From Methyloceanibacter methanicus (GTDB lineage Bacteria > Pseudomonadota > Alphaproteobacteria > Rhizobiales > Methyloligellaceae): a stretch of DNA of 64,000 bases. The notes under the pieces were generated by a model. That model made no database searches, was not told the origin of the DNA, and saw only the letters and a program-made list of their open reading frames with translations. Where the stretch lies: positions 62,001-126,000 of the forward strand of contig NZ_LPWG01000002.1 in the NCBI RefSeq assembly GCF_001723285.1, read 5' to 3'. The position numbers were made by a program, and so were the translations under genes. This document shows positions 10,826-19,870 of the stretch, one piece after another. Positions within the stretch are counted from its first letter, which is position 1. Each line of letters opens with the position of its first letter.

Positions 10826-11389
10826 ATGCGGTTGTTGTTTTTCGCAGGGAGCGCTCGAGAGGGATCACACAACAAAAAGCTTGCCCGTCTGGGGCAGAAG
10901 GTCGCGGAGGCAAACGGCATCGAGGCTGTTTTTGCCGATCTCTGCGACTATTCCATGCCGATCTATCACGGTGACCTCGAGGACGCGGAGGGCGTGCCGG
11001 AACGCGCGCAGGCCCTCAAGGCGCTGCTTGCCGAGTACGATGGCGTGATGATCGTGACGCCCGAGTACAATGCGGGCATCCCTGCCTTATTGAAGAACAC
11101 GCTCGATTGGGTGAGCCGGGTCCGAACCGAGCCCGACGTGTTTCGCACCCGTGTCTTCGCCGTGTCCGGTGCCTCTCCCGGTTATTACGGCGCCATGCGC
11201 TCTTTGTTGCAGCTCCGTGAGATTCTCGCGGTAGGACTTGGCGCAACGGTCATTCCGCAGCAGATGGCGCTGCCTGGAGCCATGAAGGCGTTCGCGGAGG
11301 ATGGGAGCCTGGTCGACGACACGCGGCAGAAGATGTTCGCCGATGTGGTCGAGGCTTTGGCCGTGGCGGCGCGAAAGTTCGCCGCGTAA
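10826..11389 (+). CDS. NADPH-dependent FMN reductase family protein
   Basis: 187 residues, flavodoxin-like fold. The FMN phosphate loop is GSAREGSHNKKLA at the N-terminus. A second conserved segment is TPEYNAGIPALLKNTLDWVSR, typical of the ChrR/YieF-type quinone, chromate and azo reductase group. It probably reduces FMN or quinones with NADPH; the physiological acceptor is not visible. It precedes pyrF by 26 bases and may be cotranscribed. The 179 bases before it (10647-10825) hold no gene that I can see. Confidence 0.88.
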   Translation: MRLLFFAGSAREGSHNKKLARLGQKVAEANGIEAVFADLCDYSMPIYHGDLEDAEGVPERAQALKALLAEYDGVMIVTPEYNAGIPALLKNTLDWVSRVRTEPDVFRTRVFAVSGASPGYYGAMRSLLQLREILAVGLGATVIPQQMALPGAMKAFAEDGSLVDDTRQKMFADVVEALAVAARKFAA

Positions 11390-11415
11390 AGCACGAACGT
11401 TTTGGGGGGATAGAC

Positions 11416-12126
11416 ATGACAGCGGACACCTTGGCACCAAAAGACCGAATCGTGGTGGCGCTGGACGTCGCCGATCTCGATGAGGCGCGCAAGCTCGTGA
11501 CCGCGCTCGACGACAGTGTCGGCGTCTACAAGATCGGGCTCGAGCTGATCTATCGCGGCGGGCTCGGCTTCGCCGAGGACCTTGCGAAGGAGGGCCGGCG
11601 CGTGTTTCTGGACGCCAAGCTTCTCGATATCGAAACGACAGTGGAACGGGCCACCGCGGCGATTGCCGAAACCGGGGCGCAGTTCCTCACCGTTCACGCG
11701 ACCGACCGCAAGACGCTGGATGCTGCCGTGCGCGGACGCGGGGACAGCGCGCTCAAACTTCTCGGCGTCACCGTGCTCACCAATCTCGACAGGTCCGATC
11801 TTTCGGAGCAAGGCATCGACATGCCGCCTCTGGCGCTCGTGCAGGAGCGGGCCCGGCTGGCGCAGGATGCGGGCTTCGACGGCATCGTGGCCTCCGGCAA
11901 GGAAGCGGCGGCGCTGCATGAGCGGTTGCGCAATTTTGTGATTGTCACGCCGGGCATCAGACCGGCTGGCGCGGCCGCGCAAGATCAGACTCGCGTCGTA
12001 ACACCGGGCGACGCGATCGGGGCCGGCGCGGACTATCTGGTGATCGGACGCCCCATTACCCGCGCCGACGACCCGCGCGCGGCCGCCGAAGCCATCGCCG
12101 CGGAGATTGCAACTGTCGGCGCCTAG
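11416..12126 (+). CDS. pyrF: Orotidine 5'-phosphate decarboxylase
   Basis: 236 residues of the group I OMP decarboxylase barrel. It has IVVALDVADLDEA at strand 1 and the catalytic Asp/Lys array FLDAKLLDIETTV. TVHATDR and VTPGIRP are also present, and the phosphate-binding end is YLVIGRPITRADDP. It makes UMP from OMP in the last step of de novo pyrimidine synthesis. Its TAG overlaps, on the other strand, the stop codon of the DUF167 gene. Confidence 0.96.
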   Translation: MTADTLAPKDRIVVALDVADLDEARKLVTALDDSVGVYKIGLELIYRGGLGFAEDLAKEGRRVFLDAKLLDIETTVERATAAIAETGAQFLTVHATDRKTLDAAVRGRGDSALKLLGVTVLTNLDRSDLSEQGIDMPPLALVQERARLAQDAGFDGIVASGKEAAALHERLRNFVIVTPGIRPAGAAAQDQTRVVTPGDAIGAGADYLVIGRPITRADDPRAAAEAIAAEIATVGA

Positions 12127-12482
12127 GCATCGGTGTCGCGGAAGGCGGTGAGGCGCGTGGCGATCAAGGCCGAAAGGCCGATGGCGCTGCCGTCGACCGC
12201 CACGATCTTGATGCGCGCCTTGGCACCTTGGATGACCGAAACGGTCGAGCGCGGCACGTCGAGCCAATCGGCGATCAGCTTTTCGAGCGCGGTATTGGCC
12301 CGCCCGTTCTCAGGGACCGCGCGAACGCGGGCTTTCAGGACCGGATCTCCGCCGAACTCTTCGACCCCTTCAACCGCATCGCGCGCGGCTTTCGGCGTGA
12401 GCCTCACGGCGAGCGCAACGCCGGTCTCCGTCTGACGGATCTTCAATTGGGGCGGGGCACGGCCCTGGCGAGGGTCGGCCAT
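12123..12482 (-). CDS. DUF167 (YggU) family protein
   Basis: The ATG at 12482, with GAGG seven bases upstream, is preferred; a GTG at 12497 is also in frame. About 119 residues with the family core LAVRLTPKAARDAVEG, KARVRAVPENGRANTAL and SVIQGAKARIKIVAV. The function of YggU proteins is unknown. It lies directly downstream of yggT on the same strand, the pairing usual in proteobacteria. Confidence 0.9.
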   Translation of the reverse strand: MADPRQGRAPPQLKIRQTETGVALAVRLTPKAARDAVEGVEEFGGDPVLKARVRAVPENGRANTALEKLIADWLDVPRSTVSVIQGAKARIKIVAVDGSAIGLSALIATRLTAFRDTDA

Positions 12483-12504
12483 TGGAGGCCTCGCCACGGC
12501 GCAC

Positions 12505-12798
12505 CTATACGAACGCCGGCAGCAGCCAGCCCAGCAGCACCACGTCGCGAATGAACAACAGGATGAGGATCAAGATCACCGGCGAGATATCGATCCCGCC
12601 GAGATTGGGCATGAAGCTCCGGATCGGGGCCAGCGCGGGTTCGGTGATCCGGTAGAGGGCGTCCGCGATCGAGTAGACGAAGCGATTGTTCGTATTGACC
12701 ACGTTGAAGGCGATCAGCCAGCTCAGAATTGCGCTCGCAATCACGACCCAGATGAAGAGGTCGATCACAAGAGCAATGAATCCGATCAATGGCACCAT
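12505..12798 (-). CDS. YggT family inner-membrane protein
   Basis: 97 residues with two hydrophobic blocks. The first begins VPLIGFIALVIDLFIWVVIA and the second is about residues 70-95. The conserved ALYRITEPALAPIRSFMP lies between them. Members are small membrane proteins implicated in osmotic or cell-division-site functions in some bacteria; the role here is not known. It is followed by the DUF167 gene. The 211 bases between this gene and tRNA-Ala hold only the tRNA promoter. Confidence 0.92.
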   Translation of the reverse strand: MVPLIGFIALVIDLFIWVVIASAILSWLIAFNVVNTNNRFVYSIADALYRITEPALAPIRSFMPNLGGIDISPVILILILLFIRDVVLLGWLLPAFV

Positions 12799-12967
12799 GA
12801 AACGGCCCCTCCTCGCGCGGCCTCGGACCCCATGTAGCGGACGGGCACGCCAAAGGGCAAGCCCTCAGACGCAATGGCGAAAATCGCGCCCGGAACCGCG
12901 GTCTGGGGTTCGCGCCGGCACGTGACCCAAGCCAGCGCGAGAATCTCACCCTCGATGCGCGCCTTGC

Positions 12968-12997
12968 TTGACAGACCCCCGGACCGCTCCCTAAATG
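12968..12997 (+). promoter_or_regulatory. Promoter of tRNA-Ala
   Basis: TTGACA at 12968-12973 and CTAAAT/TAAATG at 12991-12997, with a 17-18 base spacer. It ends 12 bases before the tRNA 5' end. Confidence 0.65.
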
Positions 12998-13009
12998 CGG
13001 GGCTCTGAA

Positions 13010-13085
13010 GGGGCCGTAGCTCAGTTGGGAGAGCGCAGCAATCGCACTGCTGAGGTCAGGGGTTCGACTCCCCTCGGCTCCACCA
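13010..13085 (+). tRNA. tRNA-Ala (CGC)
   Basis: 76 bases with encoded CCA. The acceptor arm GGGGCCG pairs with CGGCTCC. D-arm TAGCTC...GAGC and T-arm GGGGTTCGACTCCCC are canonical. The anticodon stem CAGCA/TGCTG encloses the loop ATCGCAC, giving anticodon CGC, which reads GCG (Ala). Confidence 0.97.
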
Positions 13086-13096
13086 CTTCCCCGATT

Positions 13097-13987
13097 TCAG
13101 GTCTTGTCGCGCTCGGTGTCACCGGCGCACGCATCCGGATGCGGAAGCGGCTTGGGTTCGACCGGCTTGCCCTCTTCGTCGCGCACCTGGAAGAACCAGC
13201 CCGACGAGGGAATCAGGAAATAGCCGGGCACGAAGCGGGCCAGCGCCACGAACGCCCGGTTGAGCCAGCCTTCTATGATCACCCAATTCCCGTGCTTGAA
13301 ACGCCGGTACGTGGCCTCGGCCAGGCGGCCGGGCGTCATCTTCGGCAGGTAGAGGGCATAGCGCGAGTTCTCGGCGCCGCCGGCGGCGTGGATATCCGTT
13401 TCGATGACTCCCGGCGCCACCATGCAGATGCGCACGCCCGTCCCCATCACCTCATAGGCCAGAGCGCGGCTCCAGGAGATCATGGCCGCCTTCGTCGCCG
13501 CGTAGGTCGCGTGATAGGGCACCGGCATGAAACCTTCCACGGAGGAGACGTTCAACACGCCGCCGCTCCCCCGGGCGACCATGTCGGGCAGAAAGCGCCG
13601 CGTCAGGTCCATCACCGCGCGCAGATTGAGGTCGACGGTCTTGAGCAGCGCGTCCCGATCCTGATCCTGGAAGAAGCCGGCCGTCATCATGGCCGCGTTG
13701 TTGACAAGCGATTCGCAATAGAGCCCGTGGGTACACAGGGCCTCTTCGATCTTGTCGCAGCCTTCCGGCGTGGCGAGATCGCACGGCACGGCGTAGGCGC
13801 CCACACCGTGTGCTGCGGCCAAGGCCTTCGCAAGCTCGGCCAAGCCCGCCTCGTTGCGTCCGGCGAGCAGCACCGTGTGGCCGTTCTTGGCGAACTCTTC
13901 GGCCAGGGCGCGGCCGATCCCGCGCGTGGCACCCGTGATGACAGCCGCGGGCCTCAACGCCCCTCGCATTCCTTTCGCCGAGTCCAT
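13097..13987 (-). CDS. Short-chain dehydrogenase/reductase
   Basis: Classical SDR of about 296 residues from the ATG at 13987; ATGs at 14020 and 13969 are alternatives. The Rossmann nucleotide loop is VITGATRGIGRALAEEF, the NNAA motif is SLVNNAAMM, and the catalytic pair is YAATK preceded by the Ser in NVSSVEG. A hydrophobic C-terminal segment (near FVALARFVPGYFLIPSSG) suggests membrane association. The substrate is not identifiable. It is divergent from the LigD-type polymerase gene and converges on tRNA-Ala. Confidence 0.88.
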   Translation of the reverse strand: MDSAKGMRGALRPAAVITGATRGIGRALAEEFAKNGHTVLLAGRNEAGLAELAKALAAAHGVGAYAVPCDLATPEGCDKIEEALCTHGLYCESLVNNAAMMTAGFFQDQDRDALLKTVDLNLRAVMDLTRRFLPDMVARGSGGVLNVSSVEGFMPVPYHATYAATKAAMISWSRALAYEVMGTGVRICMVAPGVIETDIHAAGGAENSRYALYLPKMTPGRLAEATYRRFKHGNWVIIEGWLNRAFVALARFVPGYFLIPSSGWFFQVRDEEGKPVEPKPLPHPDACAGDTERDKT

Positions 13988-14168
13988 ACCTGCCAAGTGC
14001 CGTCCTGTGTTCACAGTCATGCCGCCGATCGAGCGGCAAGCAAGCACCGAACGCCCGCAGGTGCAAGCCATCGGTCATGCCAATTGGTACAAGCGCCCTT
14101 CGGAACCGGCCGCTCCCGTGGCATCTTCGGCCCTGGACAGAAAACACGTTGCGGCCGAGGACGCGACA

Positions 14169-15089
14169 ATGGCGGCTGAAAGCAGGACAGCGCACGCTGA
14201 AACATTCGGCACCGTTACGCTGACGAGCCCCGACAAGGTGCTCTATCCCGAGGTCGGCCTGACCAAGCACGACCTCGCCCAATACGACGCCCGAATCGCC
14301 GCGTCCATGCTGCCTTACGTGGCGCGGCGGCCCATCAGCCTTGTGCGCTGTCCCGAAGGGCTCGGCGGCCCGCGGTTCTTCCAACGGCACGCGACGAAGG
14401 GTATGGCCGATGCGATCAAGCAAGTCCGGGTACCGGGCGGCGAGACGGACAGGCCGTATCTGTATATCGAGGATGCGGACGGGCTCTTTGCGCTGACGCA
14501 AATCGGGACGCTGGAGATTCACGACTGGGGCGTGTCCGTCGACAAGCTCGAATCTCCGGACCGGCTGGTGCTCGATCTCGACCCGGACGAAGCATTGGAT
14601 TTCGGCATGCTCCGTAGCGCCGCGCGCGAAGTCCGCGATCTCCTCGCAGAACTGGGCTTGACCGGTTTTCTCAAGGCCACCGGAGGCAAGGGCGTGCATG
14701 TGGTGGCACCGCTCACGCCTCGGGCCGGCTGGCCCGAGATCAGGGCCTTCGCCCGGGCCCTCGCCGATACGCTCGTGGAACGGGCGCCCGATCGATACAC
14801 GGCCAATCCGCTCAAGCGCACCAGGACCGGCAAGATCTTCATCGACTACCTGCGCAACGGCCGGGGCAGTTCGGCCATCTGCAACTATTCGCCTCGGGCA
14901 AAAGCCGGGGCGCCCGTCGCCACCCCGCTGCGCTGGACGGAATTGGCCCGGCTCCAGAGCGGGGCGCCCTACACGGTGGAAACTCTGCCTCGGCGGCTTG
15001 CAGGCCTCAAGGACGACCCCTGGGAGGGCTTCTTCGACACGGCGCAGACGATCACGGCCCGCGCGAGAAAAGCGCTCGGACTCGTCTAG
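14169..15089 (+). CDS. Stand-alone LigD-type polymerase/primase domain (PolDom, archaeo-eukaryotic primase family)
   Basis: 306 residues from the ATG at 14169, starting exactly where the polymerase module starts in LigD (VTLTSPDKVLYPEVGLTKHDLA). The catalytic acidic motif is VLDLDPDEALDF. The primer/phosphate motif is LKATGGKGVHVVAPL, with FIDYLRNGRGSSAICNYSPR further on. In bacterial non-homologous end joining this domain fills gaps, with a preference for ribonucleotides. No ligase or nuclease domain is attached and no ku gene lies in the window, so partners would have to be elsewhere. It is divergent from the SDR gene. Confidence 0.9.
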   Translation: MAAESRTAHAETFGTVTLTSPDKVLYPEVGLTKHDLAQYDARIAASMLPYVARRPISLVRCPEGLGGPRFFQRHATKGMADAIKQVRVPGGETDRPYLYIEDADGLFALTQIGTLEIHDWGVSVDKLESPDRLVLDLDPDEALDFGMLRSAAREVRDLLAELGLTGFLKATGGKGVHVVAPLTPRAGWPEIRAFARALADTLVERAPDRYTANPLKRTRTGKIFIDYLRNGRGSSAICNYSPRAKAGAPVATPLRWTELARLQSGAPYTVETLPRRLAGLKDDPWEGFFDTAQTITARARKALGLV

Positions 15090-15185
15090 CGGCGCGAAAC
15101 CGAGACCCCCCCGCCGCGCGCCGCGGAGCTCTGGTCGTACCGGCATTGAAGAATTGTTCAGAACCTTTGGCACAATGTCTTGCCC

Positions 15186-16001
15186 ATGTTGGGGGCTCGT
15201 ATTGCGTATCCGGCCGCGGCTCTGGCGGCGGCGGTTTTTCTCAGTTCGTGCGGCGGCGGCGGCGTACCGCACGACAGCCGGGCGGAATGGCGCGACCGCG
15301 CCGAGGCGAAGTGCATGGCCTCGGGCCATGTGCGCGCCTCGTCCTATGTGACGCAGGTCTCCTCGATCCGCGGCCGCAGCGCGTGCGGCATTTTGGCGCC
15401 GCTGCGGGTCTCGGCCGCGCTCGGAGGCCGGGTTCAGATCTCCCCGCCCGCGACGATCGGCTGCCCCATGACGGCGGCGCTGGACCGCTGGATCCACAAC
15501 TCGGTGCAACGGGCGGCCATGCGCCAGTTCCGTCAGCCCGTGGTGGAGATCAAACAGATCTCGTCCTATAGCTGCCGGGGCCGGAACGGCAGGACCACGG
15601 GAAAACTGTCCGAACATTCCTTCGGCAATGCCCTGGACATCGCCGGATTCACCTTGGCGGACGGACGGACCATCACCGTCGTCAAAGGCTGGTGGCGCGG
15701 CTCGCAGCGAGAAAAGGCTTTTCTGCGCGAGGCGTTCGCGGGGGCCTGTCGGGAGTTCTACACGGTCCTCGGACCGGGCAGCGACCGGGCTCACTACAAC
15801 CATTTCCACGTGGACCTTCTGGTCACCAACGTGTCGAAGGGTGGCGGCCACTACTGCCGCCCCCAGCCCAAGAGCGGCCTGTTCGCGGCGGTGGAGGACG
15901 ACGATCCCGTCTCGACGGCCTCGGTCAAACCCATCCCCTTCACCGGGCCACGCGAATCGACACCGCAGGTGCCCGCGTTCACGCTGGGACCGAGCGATTA
16001 G
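15186..16001 (+). CDS. Extensin-like C-terminal domain lipoprotein
   Basis: About 271 residues from the ATG at 15186 (a TTG lies two codons earlier). A lipobox, AAVFLSSCGGG, predicts lipid attachment at about Cys24. The extensin-like domain follows, with CPMTAALDRWIHNSVQ, SYSCRGRNG, EHSFGNALDIAGF, and HYNHFHVDL near the end. The His/Asp pattern (EHSFGNALDIAGF...HFHVD) resembles LAS-type peptidoglycan peptidases. A cell-wall hydrolase role is likely by fold but unproven. Confidence 0.82.
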   Translation: MLGARIAYPAAALAAAVFLSSCGGGGVPHDSRAEWRDRAEAKCMASGHVRASSYVTQVSSIRGRSACGILAPLRVSAALGGRVQISPPATIGCPMTAALDRWIHNSVQRAAMRQFRQPVVEIKQISSYSCRGRNGRTTGKLSEHSFGNALDIAGFTLADGRTITVVKGWWRGSQREKAFLREAFAGACREFYTVLGPGSDRAHYNHFHVDLLVTNVSKGGGHYCRPQPKSGLFAAVEDDDPVSTASVKPIPFTGPRESTPQVPAFTLGPSD

Positions 16002-16148
16002 GGAGAAAACAGCCGACTGTGGCCCTAGAGCAACTTCGCAGCCGCACCATTGGGGTATGATCGTCACGGGGAAGAATCGCACCAGGAACGCTTAAACCCA
16101 GCCGCAAGCCCTTGTTCTTCCTTGGGCTTCGTTCGATTGGAGGACGCG

Positions 16149-16370
16149 ATGGCAGCCGAATCGTTGGTGCAGATGCTCGAGGAAATCGCCGTAGGGCTGA
16201 AATCGGGCGATGAAGAAGTCTATGGCTGGCTTCGGGATCAACTCAAAGAGTGCGGCGGGAGCGAAGTGTCCGTCGAACTCGCCATGGGGGTGATCGCACG
16301 GCTCCTGCCCGAAGAAGCGCAGGGCAGTATCGAACTGGCCGAGCACTATAGCCGCCGCTGGGCCCACTAA
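16149..16370 (+). CDS. Small conserved-looking acidic protein, function unknown
   Basis: 73 residues from the ATG at 16149, with TTGGAGG eight bases upstream. It is helical and acidic: MAAESLVQMLEEIAVGLKSG, then DEEVYGWLRDQLKECGGSE and a short Arg/Trp/His end. It has no signal peptide and no membrane segment. It lies between the extensin-like lipoprotein and the convergent cobC. I do not recognise the family. Confidence 0.6.
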   Translation: MAAESLVQMLEEIAVGLKSGDEEVYGWLRDQLKECGGSEVSVELAMGVIARLLPEEAQGSIELAEHYSRRWAH

Positions 16371-16393
16371 CCGGCTCTGTCGGGCGTTCCCCG

Positions 16394-17455
16394 CTAAGAC
16401 GGGGTTGCAAGCGCGTCTCTCAGGCGCCGCCATTCCGTTTCCGTTCCCGGAAGACCAAACCGCAAGAGCTGCTCATTCCCGTCGAAACGCCGCACGAAGA
16501 CGCCTGCCTCGCCGAGCCTTTTGAACATTTCCTGAGCATGCCGGCTGCGAACCAGACAGAAGAGATCGGTCTTGCCGACCGGCTCCAGATTCGCCTTGCG
16601 AAGCAGGGCCTCGAGCCGCTTGGAGGCCGCCCTCAGATCGATCCGTGTACTGTCTATCCAGGCCCGGTCGGCAAGCGCGGCCGCGCCGATCGCAAGCGCG
16701 GGACCCGAGACCGGCCAAGGGCCGAGGCGTGCTCGCAAGTGGCACGCCAATTCGCGGCCAGTCACCGCGAAGCTGAGGCGCATACCGGCGAGACCGAAGA
16801 ACTTGCCGAAGGACCGCAACACCGCAACGGGGACCTCTTCGACGCTATCGGACATGGTTTCGCCGTAAGGCCCCACGTCCATGAAGGCCTCGTCCACTAC
16901 CAAGACGCCGCCTTGCGCCTTTTGATGCGCGGCGAGGCTCAACAGATCGTCTTTGGCTGCAAGCCGTCCATCGGGATTGTTGGGATTGACGACAACGGCC
17001 AGAGAGGCGCCGCAGAGCTCGGCGAGCGTCCAGACCGTCTCCACCTCATGACCGGCAAACGCCGCCACACGCGCATGCTCGGCGTAAGTCGGACGGAGGA
17101 TCGCGGCGCGTCCCCGCGGAATCCGGTCGGCGATCAACGCCATCAGGACCTGGCTTCCCGGCGCCGCCACCACGTTGTCCGCGGAGGGCGCGCCATAGTA
17201 GGCGGCTGCCAGCTGCGTCAGGCGTTCGAGCGCGGCGGGTTCCGGCAGATGCGCGAAGTCTTCCCGGACAAGATCCGCGATAGGATAGGGATGGGGGTTG
17301 ACGCCCGTCGACAGATCGACAAATGGCTCGGGCGCATGGGGAAAGAGCGCCCGCGCGGCACCGAGATCGCCGCCATGACTCAATGGCGCGTCGGTCAACG
17401 GTCCCGCGATCGAAATGGCGGAGCGTCTGGATGGGATTGGATCGTGTGACGTCAT
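16394..17455 (-). CDS. cobC: Threonine-phosphate decarboxylase-type aminotransferase CobC
   Basis: 353 residues, fold-type I PLP enzyme. The family start is SHGGDLGAARALFPHAPEPF, followed by DLSTGVNPHPYP. The PLP-contact region is NPNNPDGR, the Asp motif VVDEAFMDVGPYG, and the PLP lysine lies in LRSFGKFFGLAGMRLSF. CobC supplies (R)-1-amino-2-propanol or its phosphate for the nucleotide loop. The ATG at 17455 overlaps the start of the divergent cobD by two bases. A TTG start a few codons in (before TDAPLSHGG) would relieve this. Confidence 0.95.
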   Translation of the reverse strand: MTSHDPIPSRRSAISIAGPLTDAPLSHGGDLGAARALFPHAPEPFVDLSTGVNPHPYPIADLVREDFAHLPEPAALERLTQLAAAYYGAPSADNVVAAPGSQVLMALIADRIPRGRAAILRPTYAEHARVAAFAGHEVETVWTLAELCGASLAVVVNPNNPDGRLAAKDDLLSLAAHQKAQGGVLVVDEAFMDVGPYGETMSDSVEEVPVAVLRSFGKFFGLAGMRLSFAVTGRELACHLRARLGPWPVSGPALAIGAAALADRAWIDSTRIDLRAASKRLEALLRKANLEPVGKTDLFCLVRSRHAQEMFKRLGEAGVFVRRFDGNEQLLRFGLPGTETEWRRLRDALATPS

Positions 17456-18422
17456 GGCAGCACCGCTAGCGCTTCTTGCGATGCTCGTCGAGCTTGCCGT
17501 CGGCTATCCGGCACGGCTCGTGAAGCGCGTCGGCCATCCGGTCACCTGGATGGGAGATGTCATCTCCTGGCTGGACCACCGTCTCAACGATGCGGCAAAA
17601 GACGCGGCCGCGCGGCGCCGGGCGGGCCGCATCGCCCTCACGCTCGTGTTGCTCGTCGTCGGTGCGAGCGCCTTCATCCTCGAGACGGCCCTCCTGCTGT
17701 TGCCTTTTGGGCTGCTCTTCGTTGCGCTGGCCGCAAGCACGCTGATCGCGCAGCGCAGCCTCTACAGCCACGTGGCCGCCGTCGCCGATGCGCTTGAGAC
17801 CGGTACGCTCCAGGAGGCCCGCGCCGCGGCGTCGCAGATCGTGGGACGCGACACCGCGCCGCTCGACGAGGCGGGCGTCGCGCGCGCCGCCATCGAAAGT
17901 CTCGCGGAGAACTTCTCCGACGGTGTGGTCTCGCCCGTGTTCTGGCTCGGGCTGGCGGGCCTGACCGGCGGGGCGATCTACAAGGCGATCAACACGGCCG
18001 ACAGCATGATCGGCCATCGTTCGCCGCGCTATGCGGATTTCGGGCGGGCGGCGGCCGGGCTCGACGATGCCGTCAATCTGCCTGGGTCCCGTCTGTCGGG
18101 GCTGTTGCTCATCGGCGCGGCAAGCCTCATGCAGGACGCTTCGGCCAGGCGGGCCTGGGCGGTCATGCGGCGCGATGCGGCCAAGCATGCTTCGCCCAAC
18201 GCAGGTTATCCGGAAGCGGCCATGGCGGGCGCCCTCGACGTGGCGCTCGGCGGTCCCCGCGCCTATGCCGGATCGCTCACCGACGGCCCGTGGCTCGGCG
18301 ACGGCCGGCGTACGGCGACGGCGGCCGACCTTCGTGCGGCGCTCCGCCTTTATGTCCGCGCCGACGGCCTGTTGATCGCGCTCGTGGCGCGGCGGCGGCT
18401 CTCAGCATGGCCTTCACCGTGA
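17454..18422 (+). CDS. cobD: Adenosylcobinamide-phosphate synthase CobD (CbiB)
   Basis: 322 residues from the ATG at 17454, a multi-pass membrane protein. It begins with [20 protein letters not shown] and has [16 protein letters not shown] conserved signature is [20 protein letters not shown], and [19 protein letters not shown] is also typical. It joins aminopropanol to adenosylcobyric acid. It shares its start region with the divergent cobC and overlaps the convergent cobQ by 9 bases at the 3' end. Confidence 0.96.
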   Translation: MAAPLALLAMLVELAVGYPARLVKRVGHPVTWMGDVISWLDHRLNDAAKDAAARRRAGRIALTLVLLVVGASAFILETALLLLPFGLLFVALAASTLIAQRSLYSHVAAVADALETGTLQEARAAASQIVGRDTAPLDEAGVARAAIESLAENFSDGVVSPVFWLGLAGLTGGAIYKAINTADSMIGHRSPRYADFGRAAAGLDDAVNLPGSRLSGLLLIGAASLMQDASARRAWAVMRRDAAKHASPNAGYPEAAMAGALDVALGGPRAYAGSLTDGPWLGDGRRTATAADLRAALRLYVRADGLLIALVARRRLSAWPSP

Positions 18423-19868
18423 CAGGGTGAGCAGTCGATCCACATCGACATGAGCCTCCAGATGGGTGGCGAACTCGTCCAGGATGGCATCGATCTGATC
18501 ATCGTAGCCGATTTGCAGCGGTCCCGCGGCAAACCGCTCGAGCCATGCGGCGCGCTGCCGGTCGTCCGTGAACAGACCATGCACATAGGTGCCGAACACC
18601 TTGCCGTTCGCCGAGACCGCACCATCCGTCGCCCCGTCCTCCAGCACCGCGAAGGAACGCGCACAATCGGGCCCTTCCGTGCGGCCCATATGCATCTCGT
18701 ATCCCTCGAACCGCACCTGATCGAACGTGACCCCGTGCGCGGGCTCGAGGCGCTTCTCCGCCGACAAGGTCGTGTTCACATCGAGCAGACCGAGCCCCTC
18801 TGCTTCGCCTGGCGCCCCTTCGATGCCGTCCGGGTCTCGAAGCACCCGCCCCAGCATTTGATAGCCGCCGCAAAGCCCCAGCACCGCGCCACCGCGGCGC
18901 ACATGCGCGGCGATATCGATATCGAAACCGGCCTCTCGCAAAGCCTGCAAATCCGACAGCGTCGCCTTGGACCCAGGCACGATGACGAACTGCGCATCGC
19001 CAGGCAGCGCCTGACCGGGCCGTATACGGACAAGGTCGACGGCAGGCTCGGCGGCCAGCGGATCGAGATCGTCGAAATTGGCGATATGGGGCAGCACCGG
19101 CACGGCGATCTTAAGTTTGGCTCCGGTCTTGCCGGTTTGGGCCTCGTCGAGCGCCAAGGCGTCCTCGGCCGGAAGGCCGGCCCGCGCGAAGAACGGGATC
19201 AGCCCAAGCGCCTCCCAGCCGGTCGCGGCGGCAATGCGCGCCATCCCTTCGGCAAACAGGGCCGGATCGCCCCGGAACTTGTTGACCAGGAACCCTTCGA
19301 TCATCGCCGCATCGGCGGGATCGAGCACGGCCTTCGTCCCGGCGAGACTGGCGATGACGCCGCCTCGGTCGATATCGCCGATCAGGATGACCGGCACGCC
19401 GGCCGCGCGGGCAAAGCCCATATTGGCGATGTCGCCCACGCGCAGATTGACTTCCGAGGCGCTGCCCGCGCCTTCCACGAGCACGATGTCGGCCTCGGCC
19501 TTGAGGTGGGCAAAACTGTCTTGGACGGCGCCCATCAGTTGCGGTTTCAGCGCCTGATAGTCGGCCTTGGCCTTGCCGTGGACGCGGCCGCGCACGACGA
19601 TCTGCGCACCGACCTCGCTTTGCGGCTTGAGCAGGACGGGGTTCATGTGAACGCTCGGAGCCACGCGTGCGGCCCGCGCCTGAAGCGCCTGGGCGCGGCC
19701 GATTTCCCCGCCGTCGCTGGTGACGGCTGCGTTGTTCGACATGTTCTGCGGCTTGAAGGGCACGACCTTCAGCCCACGGCGCACAAGCGCGCGGGCGAGC
19801 CCGGCCACGATCAGGGATTTGCCCACGTCGGAGCCCGTGCCCTGAAACATGAGCGCGCGGGCGGTCAT
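18414..19868 (-). CDS. cobQ: Cobyric acid synthase CobQ
   Basis: 484 residues. The N-terminal dethiobiotin-synthetase-like P-loop domain starts [20 protein letters not shown] and has the family signature [13 protein letters not shown]. It also carries [13 protein letters not shown] and the [13 protein letters not shown] region. The C-terminal class I glutaminase domain has the nucleophile elbow [11 protein letters not shown] and a catalytic His in the ...[14 protein letters not shown] region. It amidates four side chains of adenosylcobyrinic acid a,c-diamide. It is followed upstream on the same strand by cobO (stop to start two bases). Confidence 0.96.
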   Translation of the reverse strand: MTARALMFQGTGSDVGKSLIVAGLARALVRRGLKVVPFKPQNMSNNAAVTSDGGEIGRAQALQARAARVAPSVHMNPVLLKPQSEVGAQIVVRGRVHGKAKADYQALKPQLMGAVQDSFAHLKAEADIVLVEGAGSASEVNLRVGDIANMGFARAAGVPVILIGDIDRGGVIASLAGTKAVLDPADAAMIEGFLVNKFRGDPALFAEGMARIAAATGWEALGLIPFFARAGLPAEDALALDEAQTGKTGAKLKIAVPVLPHIANFDDLDPLAAEPAVDLVRIRPGQALPGDAQFVIVPGSKATLSDLQALREAGFDIDIAAHVRRGGAVLGLCGGYQMLGRVLRDPDGIEGAPGEAEGLGLLDVNTTLSAEKRLEPAHGVTFDQVRFEGYEMHMGRTEGPDCARSFAVLEDGATDGAVSANGKVFGTYVHGLFTDDRQRAAWLERFAAGPLQIGYDDQIDAILDEFATHLEAHVDVDRLLTLSR

Positions 19869-19870
19869 CC

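Noticed and set aside
13452-16082. An 876-codon minus-strand open frame across the SDR, polymerase and extensin-like genes
   Set aside because: It covers three recognised genes and resembles no protein family.
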